This document shows, in pieces, positions 42,836-51,743 of a stretch of 64,000 bases of DNA. Every line of letters begins with the position of its first letter. Position 1 is the first letter of the stretch. A program made the position numbers and the translations under genes. This DNA comes from Thainema sp966674685 (GTDB taxonomy: Bacteria > Cyanobacteriota > Cyanobacteriia > Phormidesmidales > Phormidesmidaceae): contig CBKWJC010000035.1 of NCBI GenBank assembly GCA_966674685.1, positions 1-64,000 on the forward strand. Reading direction: 5' to 3'. The notes under the pieces are model-generated. The model saw only the letters and a program-made list of their open reading frames with translations. It had not been told where the DNA came from and did not search any database.

Positions 42836-43459
42836 TTACTTCTGAGCTTGAATTACCTGTAAACTGCCACCCGCATGTAAATCTGAGCGAGCAATCTTGA
42901 ATCCTACCTGTTCTAAAAGCTGCGGCAAATCGCTGTTAATCAACTTCCAAGCCGTTTCCGTTTCAAATAGCCACATAAATGTCGCCAATCCTGGCCAGAA
43001 AATCGGATTTGTTGGCTTGTGTAAGTCAATCAGCGCAAAATATCCACCCGGACGCAGCACTCGATAGACTTCCCGCAGAATTTGCTGGAGCTGATCCGGC
43101 TGCATTTCGTGCAGCGCAACGCTGGTATGCACCACATCAAATTCCTGATCGGCAAAGGGCAAATCCTCCGCCCAACCTTCCACATAGTTGGCTTCGGGCA
43201 CATTGTGCTGGGCCCGCCGAATCGATTTCGGGGACGCATCAAGTCCCGTTACCTGTTGCGATCGCAGCACCAAAAACTGAGTCGTCTGTCCGCTGCCGCA
43301 GCAGAGGTCTAGCACCTTCGTTTCGGCCTCAATCGGTAAATCTTTCAATGCCAACTGCCGAAACCGGGCTTCTCCCCCAACGCTGAGGGCCGACAAGCGA
43401 GAAATCCCGTCATAGAGCCATTGATAGCGATAGCTTAAATCGCGCAGGATAGTTGCCAT
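42836..43459 (-). CDS. Class I SAM-dependent methyltransferase
   Basis: 207 aa from the ATG at 43459, matching MATILRDLSYRYQWLYD in related cyanobacterial proteins as I recall them; the frame is open to an ATG at 43525 that overlaps trhO. SAM motifs are VLDLCCGSGQTT (I), GLDASP (post-I) and the Methyltransf_11-type EMQPDQL...REVYRVLRPGGYFALID. The substrate is unknown; quinone- or lipid-type small molecules are typical for this fold. Operon with the SDR gene, and divergent from trhO with only 64 bp between starts. Confidence 0.88.
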   Translation of the reverse strand: MATILRDLSYRYQWLYDGISRLSALSVGGEARFRQLALKDLPIEAETKVLDLCCGSGQTTQFLVLRSQQVTGLDASPKSIRRAQHNVPEANYVEGWAEDLPFADQEFDVVHTSVALHEMQPDQLQQILREVYRVLRPGGYFALIDLHKPTNPIFWPGLATFMWLFETETAWKLINSDLPQLLEQVGFKIARSDLHAGGSLQVIQAQK

Positions 43460-43523
43460 AGAGGTAGACCAGTCGGTTTGATTTAGAATAGTAAATCTGA
43501 GTAAAACAGTACACCGTTGAACC

Positions 43524-44342
43524 ATGATTGTCGTTGCGGCGTTTTATAAATTTGTCCATCTGCCTGATTTTGCCGACCAACAGCAGCGGATACAGACCCT
43601 ATGTTGCGATCGCAACATTCGCGGCACAATTCTGCTGGCAGAAGAAGGGATCAACGGTACGATTGCGGGTACTCGCGCCGATATTGACGCCGTATTTGAT
43701 ACGCTGCGACAGGATGCACGGCTTGCTGATCTCTCACCACAGGAGTCTTATACCGATGAGCAGCCCTTTGGCCGAATGAAGGTGAAGCTTAAGCCGGAGA
43801 TTGTCACGCTGGGTAAGCCGGATGTCAATCCAACTTGTCAAGTCGGTCAATACGTTGATCCGCAGGAATGGAACGAGCTAATTGCCAGTCCCGATACGCT
43901 GGTGATTGATACGCGCAACGATTTTGAAGTTCGTCTGGGCACGTTCAAAGGAGCACAGAATCCCAAAACTCGCTCGTTTCGCCAGTTCCCCGATTATGTA
44001 CAGCAGTCGCTCCAGCCGGATACCCACCGCAAAGTGGCCATGTTCTGCACGGGCGGCATTCGCTGCGAGAAAGCCACGGCCTATTTACTCAGTCAAGGAT
44101 TTGAAGAGGTCTACCACCTGAAGGGCGGCATCCTACGCTATTTGGAAGAAGTGCCGCCGGAAGAAAGCCTGTGGGAAGGGGACTGCTTCGTTTTTGACGA
44201 GCGCATTGCTGTAACCCACGGCTTGGCTCCAGTGCCCGACTATGAGTTCTGCGAAATCTGCGGTAATCCCCTGAATGAGCAAGATAAGGCATCACCGGAC
44301 TTTGAGGTTGGTGTGAAGTGTCCTTATTGTCCACGTGGTTAG
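43524..44342 (+). CDS. trhO: tRNA uridine(34) hydroxylase TrhO (rhodanese domain)
   Basis: 272 aa. TrhO makes 5-hydroxyuridine at the tRNA wobble position using oxygen. It has an N-terminal acylphosphatase-like domain (GTILLAEEGINGTIAGT), a rhodanese domain with the catalytic Cys175 in FCTGGIRCEKA, and a C-terminal CxxC pair (CEICG, CPYC). Length and domain order match the YceA/TrhO family. The start ATG at 43524 overlaps possible longer starts of the divergent methyltransferase. Confidence 0.93.
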   Translation: MIVVAAFYKFVHLPDFADQQQRIQTLCCDRNIRGTILLAEEGINGTIAGTRADIDAVFDTLRQDARLADLSPQESYTDEQPFGRMKVKLKPEIVTLGKPDVNPTCQVGQYVDPQEWNELIASPDTLVIDTRNDFEVRLGTFKGAQNPKTRSFRQFPDYVQQSLQPDTHRKVAMFCTGGIRCEKATAYLLSQGFEEVYHLKGGILRYLEEVPPEESLWEGDCFVFDERIAVTHGLAPVPDYEFCEICGNPLNEQDKASPDFEVGVKCPYCPRG

Positions 44343-44753
44343 GGTCATAGTGTGTAAGTGAAGGGCAGGTGAGCAGGGGAGCAGGGGAGCAGGGGAGCGA
44401 GGGAGAAATAAGGAGCAAGGGGGGAAAGGGAGCAAGGGGAAAGGGAGCTTTATCGTTAGCGGTTGAGTTTGGGAGGCTGAGTATGAGCAGGGATGCCGTT
44501 CTTGCTAGCTATTTTATATGGTTTGTGAAATGAGGCTTAACTCAACAGTTGCCCCTCCTGCTCCCCTGCTCCCTCATCAAGCTTGGCAAGTCACAGGATA
44601 AACAGTCGCCCCTCCCGCTCCCTTGCCCCCCTGCTCCCTTGCCCCCGCTCCCCAAACTCTACCCTCTAGCACGTCACCCTCTCTCTTGCGATAGGCAGCA
44701 GCCAGAGGCAATTTTTTTACGATTGGGAAATTGATCGGTCAGACTTTTTCCCT
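44343..44753. repeat. Oppositely oriented low-complexity heptamer tracts
   Basis: The left half (about 44365-44450) is G-rich with repeated GGAGCAGG units. The right half (about 44545-44665) is its pyrimidine complement (CCTGCTCC, CCCTTGCCCC). The two could pair as a long imperfect hairpin. No gene is seen. Confidence 0.55.
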
Positions 44754-46442
44754 ATGCAAACTTACGATGTCGTCATTATTGGCGCGGGTCACAACGGCCT
44801 GGTCTGTGCAGCGTATCTGCTCAAGGCAGGATATAAGGTTCTGCTGCTCGAAAAACGTTCGATTCCGGGTGGTGCGGCTACTACGGAGGAAGCATTACCC
44901 GAAGAAGCTCCTGGCTTTAAGTTCAATCTGTGCGCCATTGATCACGAATTTATTCACCTTGGCCCAGTGGTAAAAGAGCTGGAACTGGAGAAATACGGTC
45001 TAGAGTATCTCTTCTGCGATCCGGTGGTCTTTTGTCCCCATCCCGATGGTAAATATTTCCTGGGTCATCGGTCATTAGAGAAAACCTGTGCTGAAATTGC
45101 TCGCTATAGCGATCGCGATGCCCAAAAATATCGCGAGTATATGCAATTTTGGGATCGACTGATTCAGGCGATTACGCCCATTTTCAATGCGCCGCCCAAG
45201 TCCATCGTGGATATGGCAGGCAATTACGGGCTGCATAATATTCAAGATTTGTTTTCGGTGCTGGGCGGGATCGATCAATCGCTGGATCTGGTGCGAACGA
45301 TGTTGACTAGTCCCAAAGATTCGCTCAACGAATGGTTTGATTCTGAGTTTTTAAAAGCCCCCTTAGCTCGACTCGCGTCTGAACTCGGTGCAACTCCGTC
45401 TCAAAAAACGCTGGCCATCGGCGGCATGATGATGGCACTGCGCCACAATCCCGGCATGGCACGACCTCGTGGCGGCACAGGGGCGCTCACCCAGGCGCTA
45501 GTGCGGCTCGTGCAGACCGAGGGTGGCACGATTCTCTGCGACCAGACGGTAGAGAAAGTGCTAATTGATGATAATGGCCGAGCAGTTGGTGTCCGGGTAC
45601 TTAATGGTGAAGAATACCGCGCACAACGAGGCGTTATTTCCAATATTGACGTGCAGCGGTTGTTTTTGCAGATGCTCGACCCGGCTGATGTAAATGCGAT
45701 CGCACCTAAACTGGGCGAGCGAGTTGAGCGCCGGATCGTCAACAACAACGACGGAATTGTGAAAATCGACTGCGCCCTCTCCGAAGCACCCCGCTTTGAC
45801 AATTACAACCATCGCGACGAATATCTAATCGGTTCAGTCCTAATCGCCGATTCGATGCATCAGATTGAAATGGCGCATAGTCTGCCGGAAATGGGCCAAA
45901 TCCCGGATGACGATCCTTCTCTGTATGTCGTTGTGCCAACCATGCTCGATCCGTCAATGGCTCCCGATGGTCAACATACGCTGTGGATTGAGTTTTTCGC
46001 TCCTTATCAAATTCACGGAGCAGAAGGAACGGGCAAATACGGCACAGGCTGGACGGATGAGCTGAAAAACAAAGTCGCCGATCGCATAATCGACAAGTTG
46101 GCGGATTACGCACCCAATGTGAAAAACGCCATCATCGCTCGGCGGGTAGAAAGCCCAGCCGACCTGAGTGAGCGTTTGGGCGTCTACAAGGGCAACCACT
46201 ATCACATTGATATGACCCTAGATCAAATGGTCTTTTTCCGCCCCCTGCCCGAAATCGCCAACTACAAAACCCCCTTCGAGGGACTCTTCCTCACAGGAGC
46301 AGGTACCCATCCCGGTGGCGCAATTTCCGGTATGCCCGGTCGCAACTGTGCCCGCGTCTTTTTGAAGCGCCAAGAACCCATTAAGCAAAACGTGAAAGAA
46401 GTCGGCGACTGGCTACAGTCCATCATGAAGTCGTCAGTCTAA
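44754..46442 (+). CDS. crtO: FAD-dependent oxidoreductase, CrtO-like carotenoid ketolase family
   Basis: 562 aa. The N-terminal dinucleotide fold YDVVIIGAGHNGLVCAAYLL and EKRSIPGGAATTEE, plus the C-terminal GLFLTGAGTHPGGAISGMPG, are typical of phytoene-desaturase-type enzymes. Length and overall sequence recall the cyanobacterial CrtO beta-carotene ketolase, which makes echinenone or canthaxanthin in membranes. Cyanobacteria often have several paralogs, so the exact reaction is uncertain. Monocistronic, followed by palindromic element copy C. Confidence 0.8.
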   Translation: MQTYDVVIIGAGHNGLVCAAYLLKAGYKVLLLEKRSIPGGAATTEEALPEEAPGFKFNLCAIDHEFIHLGPVVKELELEKYGLEYLFCDPVVFCPHPDGKYFLGHRSLEKTCAEIARYSDRDAQKYREYMQFWDRLIQAITPIFNAPPKSIVDMAGNYGLHNIQDLFSVLGGIDQSLDLVRTMLTSPKDSLNEWFDSEFLKAPLARLASELGATPSQKTLAIGGMMMALRHNPGMARPRGGTGALTQALVRLVQTEGGTILCDQTVEKVLIDDNGRAVGVRVLNGEEYRAQRGVISNIDVQRLFLQMLDPADVNAIAPKLGERVERRIVNNNDGIVKIDCALSEAPRFDNYNHRDEYLIGSVLIADSMHQIEMAHSLPEMGQIPDDDPSLYVVVPTMLDPSMAPDGQHTLWIEFFAPYQIHGAEGTGKYGTGWTDELKNKVADRIIDKLADYAPNVKNAIIARRVESPADLSERLGVYKGNHYHIDMTLDQMVFFRPLPEIANYKTPFEGLFLTGAGTHPGGAISGMPGRNCARVFLKRQEPIKQNVKEVGDWLQSIMKSSV

Positions 46443-46449
46443 CATCAAG

Positions 46450-46552
46450 CCTATGTACAGAAACCCAATTTATTTTTGGTGAAACGCCTACGGAGCAAGC
46501 GTTTCACCAAAAATAAATTACGGTTTTTCAACCAGACTGGATGTAACCCCAA
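46450..46552 (+). repeat. Palindromic element family 2, copy C
   Basis: Perfect 21-bp arms (46467-46487 and 46499-46519) with an 11-base loop CTACGGAGCAA. Left flank ATGTACAGAAACCC, right flank TTTTTCAACCAGACTGGATG. Downstream of the crtO-like gene. Confidence 0.8.
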
Positions 46553-46579
46553 TTTGTTGTTGTGCCTGAGGAGGCAATT

Positions 46580-47143
46580 ATGGCCAATACTGAGTTCCGA
46601 CAAGAACCCGACAGAACCAGAGTTCCCTATCCGAATCTGCCGCCCATCATCGAAAGCCGAGAGACTGAATATCGCGGTACTGGTGTGACTAGCTCCGTGA
46701 ATATCCTGGGACATCCCATTCATCCCATTATCGTGATCTTTCCAGTTGCCTTTCTCAGTGGCACAGCAGGTACCGACTTAGGCTACTGGCTGACCAGCGA
46801 TCCGTTTTGGGCACGGGCTTCTATCTGGCTGATTGGCTTAGGCGCACTAGCTGGAATTGCGGCAGGTCTGGTGGGTATGATCGATTTTATTCGGATTCCC
46901 CGCGTTCGTCGCCGTACAGCAGGTTGGGCACACATGGCAGCTAACATTGCCGCGCTGGTGCTGTCGCTGATTAATTTTGGTTTACGGATCAATAGCCCTG
47001 TAGACGCGATTCTTCCAGTTGGTTTAACGATATCTCTAATTGTGGCGAGCTTACTGCTGGTTGGCGGCTGGTTTGGAGGCGAACTGACGTTCCGGCATAA
47101 AGTGGGCGTGATTGGCCCTAGCGAAACGAAAGTCTCTTCATAA
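46580..47143 (+). CDS. DUF2231 membrane protein
   Basis: 187 aa. The ATG at 46580 has a strong GAGGAGG five bases before it, so an in-frame GTG at 46562 is rejected. A polar N-terminus precedes ILGHPIHPIIVIFPVAFLSG, the His-containing signature of DUF2231, then four membrane helices. Function unknown; such proteins are predicted to bind heme or act in membrane redox. Ends before an 18-bp-arm terminator. Confidence 0.88.
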   Translation: MANTEFRQEPDRTRVPYPNLPPIIESRETEYRGTGVTSSVNILGHPIHPIIVIFPVAFLSGTAGTDLGYWLTSDPFWARASIWLIGLGALAGIAAGLVGMIDFIRIPRVRRRTAGWAHMAANIAALVLSLINFGLRINSPVDAILPVGLTISLIVASLLLVGGWFGGELTFRHKVGVIGPSETKVSS

Positions 47144-47159
47144 GAGCCTAAACCCTCAA

Positions 47160-47196
47160 CAGTATGGGGTCGTCGCATTGCGACGACCCCATACTG
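47160..47196. terminator. 18-bp hairpin terminator
   Basis: CAGTATGGGGTCGTCGCA (47160-47177) and its complement (47179-47196) around one base, followed by TTTGATTTTATTTT. It ends the DUF2231 transcript and, in reverse, the small convergent gene. Confidence 0.75.
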
Positions 47197-47213
47197 TTTG
47201 ATTTTATTTTGGA

Positions 47214-47474
47214 TTAAGCGACATCTTTTCGCTGGACAGCCCAGAAAATGCCAGCGCTACCGGGCGCTCTGAGCTGACAAGCCGGACATTCACAAGTGGC
47301 TCCTCCGTCAACAATCTTGAGATATTGAATTTCGGCATGAATAGAGGCTTCGCTAATTGGCAAACCCAGCATTTTCTTGATGTAAGATTCTAGCGGGCGA
47401 CAGGCTCGTCTTGCGTAGCTCTGATCTCCCCGTCTAGAGTAAATGACATAATCCGAAAGCCAGTTGTTGTTCAT
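47214..47474 (-). CDS. Small cyanobacterial protein with a Cys pair, unknown
   Basis: 86 aa from the ATG at 47474; a GTG three codons earlier is also possible. WLSDYVIYSRRGDQSYARRA and the C-terminal CECPAC look like conserved features of a small, soluble cyanobacterial protein. The closely spaced cysteines could bind metal. The function is unknown. Confidence 0.65.
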   Translation of the reverse strand: MNNNWLSDYVIYSRRGDQSYARRACRPLESYIKKMLGLPISEASIHAEIQYLKIVDGGATCECPACQLRAPGSAGIFWAVQRKDVA

Positions 47475-47719
47475 GTAAGGCACGTTCTTGGGCGACTTCG
47501 CATCCTCCCAAGGGTCAACAGAACTATGCCTTGAGACAGATGTAAAGTAATAATGCCCTAAAACATGTGGTTTTGTTACATCAAGTTTTAATCAAAACTT
47601 AATTCTTAGCCATAGCAAAATCACCCACGCTAAGCATTTAGGCTTGTCGTTAGGGATCAGCGGTGAGATGGAATAGCCGTGGGATGGAGCAAGCTATTGA
47701 ACTCTTTTGGTGGCAATAG
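47475..47719. other. Spacer between two minus-strand genes
   Basis: About 245 bp, AT-rich. Contains the inverted repeat AAGTTTT-AATC-AAAACTT (47583-47600), which may be an operator for the small gene or a weak terminator. No gene seen. Confidence 0.35.
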
Positions 47720-49123
47720 CTATGATGACAGCCGCATAACGCGACGGTACTGGGGTTCAACGCTGTTCTTGCTGGGTGAGGAGCGCTCAATTTGCCATTG
47801 GCTCTGCTCAAACATAGCCTGCTTCAGATGGCTCACGTCGATGGTTTGCACCTGCTTATTGGCAACAACTTGACGACCATTGACCCAGACAGAATCAACG
47901 ACCTGACGCGGACTGCCCATGACCAGCAGACCAATCGGATCAGTGCGGGGCAGCAGCGATAGATCCATCAGATCATAGAGAACTAAATCAGCCTGTTGTC
48001 CGACTTCTAACTGTCCCCGACTGTCAGCTTGATCTAGACCCTTTGCACCACCAAGGGACGCCATTTGAATGGCTTCGCGGGGTTTAATCCACTGACGATA
48101 TTCAAAGTCAGTCGTATTGTGAATCATCGTGCCGACTTTGATTACTTCCAGTAAATCTTGACCGTCGCTGCTAGCCGTGCCATCGCAGCCGAAGGTGACG
48201 TTGACGCCTGCCTGACGATATTTCAGCACGGGCGCAATGCCGCTACCTAACCGCAGGTTGCTCAAGGGATTATGGACTGCTGTCGATTGGGTGGCCGCCA
48301 TAATCTCAATATCGTCGTCGTTCAGCCAAACGCAGTGGGCGAGAGATGTGCGCGGCCCTAAGAAGCCAATTTTGTTTAGATATTCAACCGCGCTACAGCC
48401 GTATTTTTCATAGGCCAGCATTTGCTGCGCTTTGGTTTCCAGTAAGTGGGCATGGCGGCGCAGATCGTAGCGATCGCTGAGTGCAATACAGCCTTTAAAT
48501 AATTCATCGGAGCAAAGCTGCGTCCCCGTCGGAGCTACCATGATGTGAATATTGTCTTCTGGGGCGTGAAAACGTGCGATCGCATCTTGCATCATGGTCA
48601 GCACGTCTTGAGTGGACTGTGCAAACGGGGCGTGGGTTTGGGGCGTATCGCCGGAGGGAATGCCCCGCGTCATCGCTTCGTCTTGGATCAGAGGGCCAAC
48701 GAATGCCCGAATGCCCACTTCGCGATAGGCGCGGACAGCGGCTTCGATGGTGGCCAATTCCTGGCCAGGAATCAGCACCAGATGATCGACTACGGTTGTG
48801 CCGCCCGACAGCAGGGTTTCTACGGCAGTTCCCAATGCACTGAGATAAATTTGCTCGGGGTCAAGCGGCGCAAAATCGTAGAGTTCCGCCAGCCAAAGTT
48901 CTAGCGGTAGTGGCCCAATCAGTCCCCGCTGCCACATTTCGGAGGAATGGGTGTGTGCATTAACGAAGCCCGGCAATACAAGCTTGTTGGTGGCATCAAT
49001 CACTGTACCAATCGGTTGGAGTTGGGGTGCGATCGCAGCAATGCGACCCTTGACAATCTGAATATCCGTCGTGTCATAGCCGTCATCGACGGCAATCAAT
49101 ACGTTCTGAATGGTATAGTCCAC
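47720..49123 (-). CDS. Amidohydrolase-superfamily deaminase (TrzA/AtzA/SsnA type)
   Basis: 467 aa cytosolic metalloenzyme. The metal motif NAHTHS (55-60), a barrel His in RRHAHLLE, LAHCVWL and the catalytic FGCDGTASSDGQD are all visible. The fold and motifs fit the ATZ/TRZ group, which includes 8-oxoguanine, methylthioadenosine/SAH and triazine deaminases or chlorohydrolases. The substrate is not determined by these motifs. It is divergent from a row of four genes (ridA to CocE) that also handle C-N bonds. Confidence 0.9.
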   Translation of the reverse strand: MDYTIQNVLIAVDDGYDTTDIQIVKGRIAAIAPQLQPIGTVIDATNKLVLPGFVNAHTHSSEMWQRGLIGPLPLELWLAELYDFAPLDPEQIYLSALGTAVETLLSGGTTVVDHLVLIPGQELATIEAAVRAYREVGIRAFVGPLIQDEAMTRGIPSGDTPQTHAPFAQSTQDVLTMMQDAIARFHAPEDNIHIMVAPTGTQLCSDELFKGCIALSDRYDLRRHAHLLETKAQQMLAYEKYGCSAVEYLNKIGFLGPRTSLAHCVWLNDDDIEIMAATQSTAVHNPLSNLRLGSGIAPVLKYRQAGVNVTFGCDGTASSDGQDLLEVIKVGTMIHNTTDFEYRQWIKPREAIQMASLGGAKGLDQADSRGQLEVGQQADLVLYDLMDLSLLPRTDPIGLLVMGSPRQVVDSVWVNGRQVVANKQVQTIDVSHLKQAMFEQSQWQIERSSPSKNSVEPQYRRVMRLSS

Positions 49124-49569
49124 AAACCTGTTCCCTTACGATGTCGAACCTGCGTCAAGCCTGAATCTGTTCCTGTTTAAGGTTGCCCAAACTCAGAAGT
49201 GGAAGTTAAACCCTTTATAGTCTGCCATCAAGTCTAATGTCCTTAGGGTATTCCATGAACTTTTTAGGAATGCATATAGCCCATTTGCCGCTCGCAAGCC
49301 TGATTCTGAAGTGTTAAGCATTCAATTGGACGGGTAAAACCTCATCAAGCCGCTTAATCTGTTCATATCGTCGTTTTTCCTGAATTTCCGCGCTTATGGA
49401 GCGTCTTTCTCATCTGAAAATTTACTAACCCTTCTGGTTATTTATAGATTGACTTAAAACAACTGTAGACATTGATATTTTCAATACCCACCTCTCAGTT
49501 GCCTATCCTCCATCTTGGCGATACCCCTTATTCTCAGTAAGACACTATTTAAGGTTTGACAACGGTTCT
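49124..49569. promoter_or_regulatory. Divergent promoter region, possible NtcA-like site
   Basis: Spacer of about 446 bp between the amidohydrolase and ridA. A GTA-N8-TAT sequence at 49465-49478 is one base from the NtcA consensus GTA-N8-TAC. A TATCCT hexamer lies about 25 bases downstream. Weak evidence. Confidence 0.25.
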
Positions 49570-49959
49570 ATGTTTCGACACGTCAATTTGCCACAGGATG
49601 TTCTACCAGCAGTTTCGCCCTATTCCCATGCAGTGCGGGCAGGAGATTTTTTATTTGTCACAGGGCAGCTAGCAGAAGATCCAAAAACGGGCCAAGTGGT
49701 GCGCGGTTCCATTGAAGACCAAACCCGTCGCGTCATGGAGAATTTGCAACTGGTGTTGGAGCATGAGCAGACGAGTTTTGCCAAGGTGGTGATGGCGCGA
49801 GTGTTTGTCACCGACTTTCGGTTTTTTGAGACAGTAAATGAGGTCTATCAGTCTTACTTTGAGGCCGGGAAATATCCGGGGCGGACTGCTATCGGTGTAA
49901 CTGCGCTGGCGGGCTTTGGTGATGTAGAGATTGATTTGGTCGTCTACTGTGGCGATTAA
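49570..49959 (+). CDS. ridA: RidA family imine/enamine deaminase
   Basis: 129 aa. RidA hydrolyses reactive enamine/imine intermediates such as 2-aminoacrylate. The family pattern PYSHAVRAGDFLFVTGQLAED, the active-site Arg105 in GRTAIGV and the late VEIDLV are visible, with normal length. The protein normally forms a cytosolic trimer. As the first gene of the 49.6-53.4 kb group it may clear a specific pathway intermediate, as RutC does in pyrimidine breakdown; that is inference. Confidence 0.92.
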   Translation: MFRHVNLPQDVLPAVSPYSHAVRAGDFLFVTGQLAEDPKTGQVVRGSIEDQTRRVMENLQLVLEHEQTSFAKVVMARVFVTDFRFFETVNEVYQSYFEAGKYPGRTAIGVTALAGFGDVEIDLVVYCGD

Positions 49960-49965
49960 ATTAAT

Positions 49966-50145
49966 GTAGGTTGGGTTGAGTGACAACGAAACCCTCTCCC
50001 TAAATCCCTCTCCCAGTGTTGGGAGAGAGACTTTGAAGGTTTAGCTTCCCTGCTCCCTTTTTGGGAGTAGGGGTTGGGGGAAGAGGGCAAAATTCATCAC
50101 TTTAGGAATTCACCAATAGCATCCGCGTTGCTCAACCCAATCTAC
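49966..50145. repeat. 180-bp element with 15-bp terminal inverted repeats
   Basis: GTAGGTTGGGTTGAG (49966-49980) and CTCAACCCAATCTAC (50131-50145) are complementary at 14 of 15 positions. Inside are CCTCTCCC/GGGAGAG stems. There is no coding sequence. It separates ridA from the cysteine hydrolase gene. Confidence 0.55.
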
Positions 50146-50173
50146 AAAACTACTTCTAACTCAGCCAATCACC

Positions 50174-50941
50174 ATGACACTTCAACCCCTCGGTACACCT
50201 CCCAATGCTTGGTATGTCGATGAGCAGACCGCTGATCTGACCCGTCCGCCGCTGCCACCGCGTCCCATTGTCGTGAAGACGGACACGAAAACGCTGAAGC
50301 TGGACTTGGCCAAAGTTGCGATCGCAATTATCGACATGCAGAACGACTTCTGTCATCCAGACGGTTGGCTGGCGCATATTGGTGTGGATGTAATGCCTGC
50401 TCGTCAGCCGATTCAGCCGATTCAGCAGTTTCTGCCTGCGATGCGGCAGGCGGATGTGCCCGTGATCTGGATTAACTGGGGCAATCGGCCTGATTTGTTG
50501 AACATCAGTGCCGGACTGCGCCACGTTTACAATCCCACGGGGACAGGCGTCGGACTGGGCGATCCGCTACCCAAGAATCAGGCTCCGGTGCTGACCAAAG
50601 GGAGCTGGGCGGCAGCGGTAGTGGATGAGCTGGAGCAAGCGCCCACGGATATCAAAGTTGATAAGTACCGGATGAGCGGCTTTTGGGACACGCCGCTGGA
50701 CAGCATGCTGAAGAATTTGGGCAAAACGACGATTCTGTTTGGCGGTGTGAATGCCGACCAGTGCGTGATGGCGACGCTCCAGGATGCGAATTTCCTGGGT
50801 TATGACTGCATTCTGCTGCGGGACTGCTCGGCCACGACCTCGCCGGACTACTGCTGGCAGGCGACGATTTACAACGTCAATCAGTGTTTTGGTTTTGTAA
50901 CCGATTCCACCGCAATCCTGGACGCACTTCAAGATACTTAA
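50174..50941 (+). CDS. Isochorismatase-like cysteine hydrolase (amidase)
   Basis: 255 aa. The catalytic triad of the cysteine hydrolase family is visible: Asp54 in IDMQNDF, Lys164 in VDKYRMSGF and Cys197 in NADQCVMAT, plus a cis-peptide-like GGVN before it. The nearest described relatives are amidases such as ureidoacrylate amidohydrolase (RutB) and N-carbamoylsarcosine amidase. The substrate here is unknown. Same strand as ridA, cupin and CocE genes, with dispersed repeats in the gaps. Confidence 0.9.
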   Translation: MTLQPLGTPPNAWYVDEQTADLTRPPLPPRPIVVKTDTKTLKLDLAKVAIAIIDMQNDFCHPDGWLAHIGVDVMPARQPIQPIQQFLPAMRQADVPVIWINWGNRPDLLNISAGLRHVYNPTGTGVGLGDPLPKNQAPVLTKGSWAAAVVDELEQAPTDIKVDKYRMSGFWDTPLDSMLKNLGKTTILFGGVNADQCVMATLQDANFLGYDCILLRDCSATTSPDYCWQATIYNVNQCFGFVTDSTAILDALQDT

Positions 50942-51014
50942 TAGCAGAGCGGCTAATCCCGGCCAACAATAAACCAAAGCCTAAGAGTAGCGACATTGCT
51001 GCGATTAGGCGTTA

Positions 51015-51116
51015 TACCCAGTCTGTGTATAAGAACCCAATTCATTTTTGTGAAATGTTTGCTCCGCCAACGTTTCACAAAAAATGAATTATGGGTTTTC
51101 CAATCAGACTGGATAT
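51015..51116 (+). repeat. Palindromic element family 2, copy D
   Basis: Flank CCAGTCTGTGTATAAGAACC, an imperfect core palindrome (51039-51090, AATTCATTTTTGTGAAA ... TTTCACAAAAAATGAATT) and right flank CCAATCAGACTGGATAT. Lies between the cysteine hydrolase and cupin genes. Confidence 0.8.
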
Positions 51117-51156
51117 TAGGTTTGAATCTGCACCCTTATCCGCAGGGAGGTATCCC

Positions 51157-51627
51157 ATGATGGAGTCCGATCAGTGCGTCATTCCCGTCTTCAAAACGCC
51201 CCGCGATTATCAGGCGTTTCGCATTAGTCCCCACGATACGAATCGACTGGCAATTGTCTTTGATCCCACAATTGCCAATATGTCGCTGACCTACTGCGTG
51301 GAAATTTTTGATCCGGGTGGGAAAACGCCGCCCAATCGGCATCAGCTCGCTGTAGAAATGTTTTTCATTCTCAAAGGCGAAGGAATCGCCACCTGTGACG
51401 GTAAATCGGTTGCAGTCCAAGCAGGCGACAGCGTTTTGGTGCCGCCCAATGGCATTCACGTTTTGGAAAATACAGGCGAAGGCCGCCTCTATGCCCTTTG
51501 CATCATGGTGCCGAATGAAGACTTTGCCGAACTGATCCGTAATGGCACCCCAGTTGAACTAGATGACGAAGACTGGGCCGTCCTGCGCCGCTCCGACACC
51601 AAAGTCCCCGCTAACGTAGGTGCGTAA
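51157..51627 (+). CDS. Cupin domain protein
   Basis: 156 aa from the ATG at 51157, with GGGAGG 6 bases before it. The frame is open to 51091, but that part lies inside palindromic element D and is rejected. The single cupin barrel has PPNRHQLAVEMFFILKGEG (first motif, with the His and Glu metal ligands) and a second motif DSVLVPPNGIHVLENTG. It probably binds a metal; whether enzyme or sensor is not known. Fits the surrounding catabolic-type gene row. Confidence 0.88.
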   Translation: MMESDQCVIPVFKTPRDYQAFRISPHDTNRLAIVFDPTIANMSLTYCVEIFDPGGKTPPNRHQLAVEMFFILKGEGIATCDGKSVAVQAGDSVLVPPNGIHVLENTGEGRLYALCIMVPNEDFAELIRNGTPVELDDEDWAVLRRSDTKVPANVGA

Positions 51628-51743
51628 TACCATTCTCACCTATGCACCTAACTCTCTACACTATGGCTATAGATCAAGCTCCCCCGCCCCCTTTCTCCCC
51701 TGCTCCCTGTCCCATCCAAAATCTATAGCTCTCCTCCCAAGCA

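Noticed and set aside
51091..51156. N-terminal extension of the cupin frame
   Set aside because: These codons lie within palindromic element D; the ATG at 51157 has an excellent Shine-Dalgarno.
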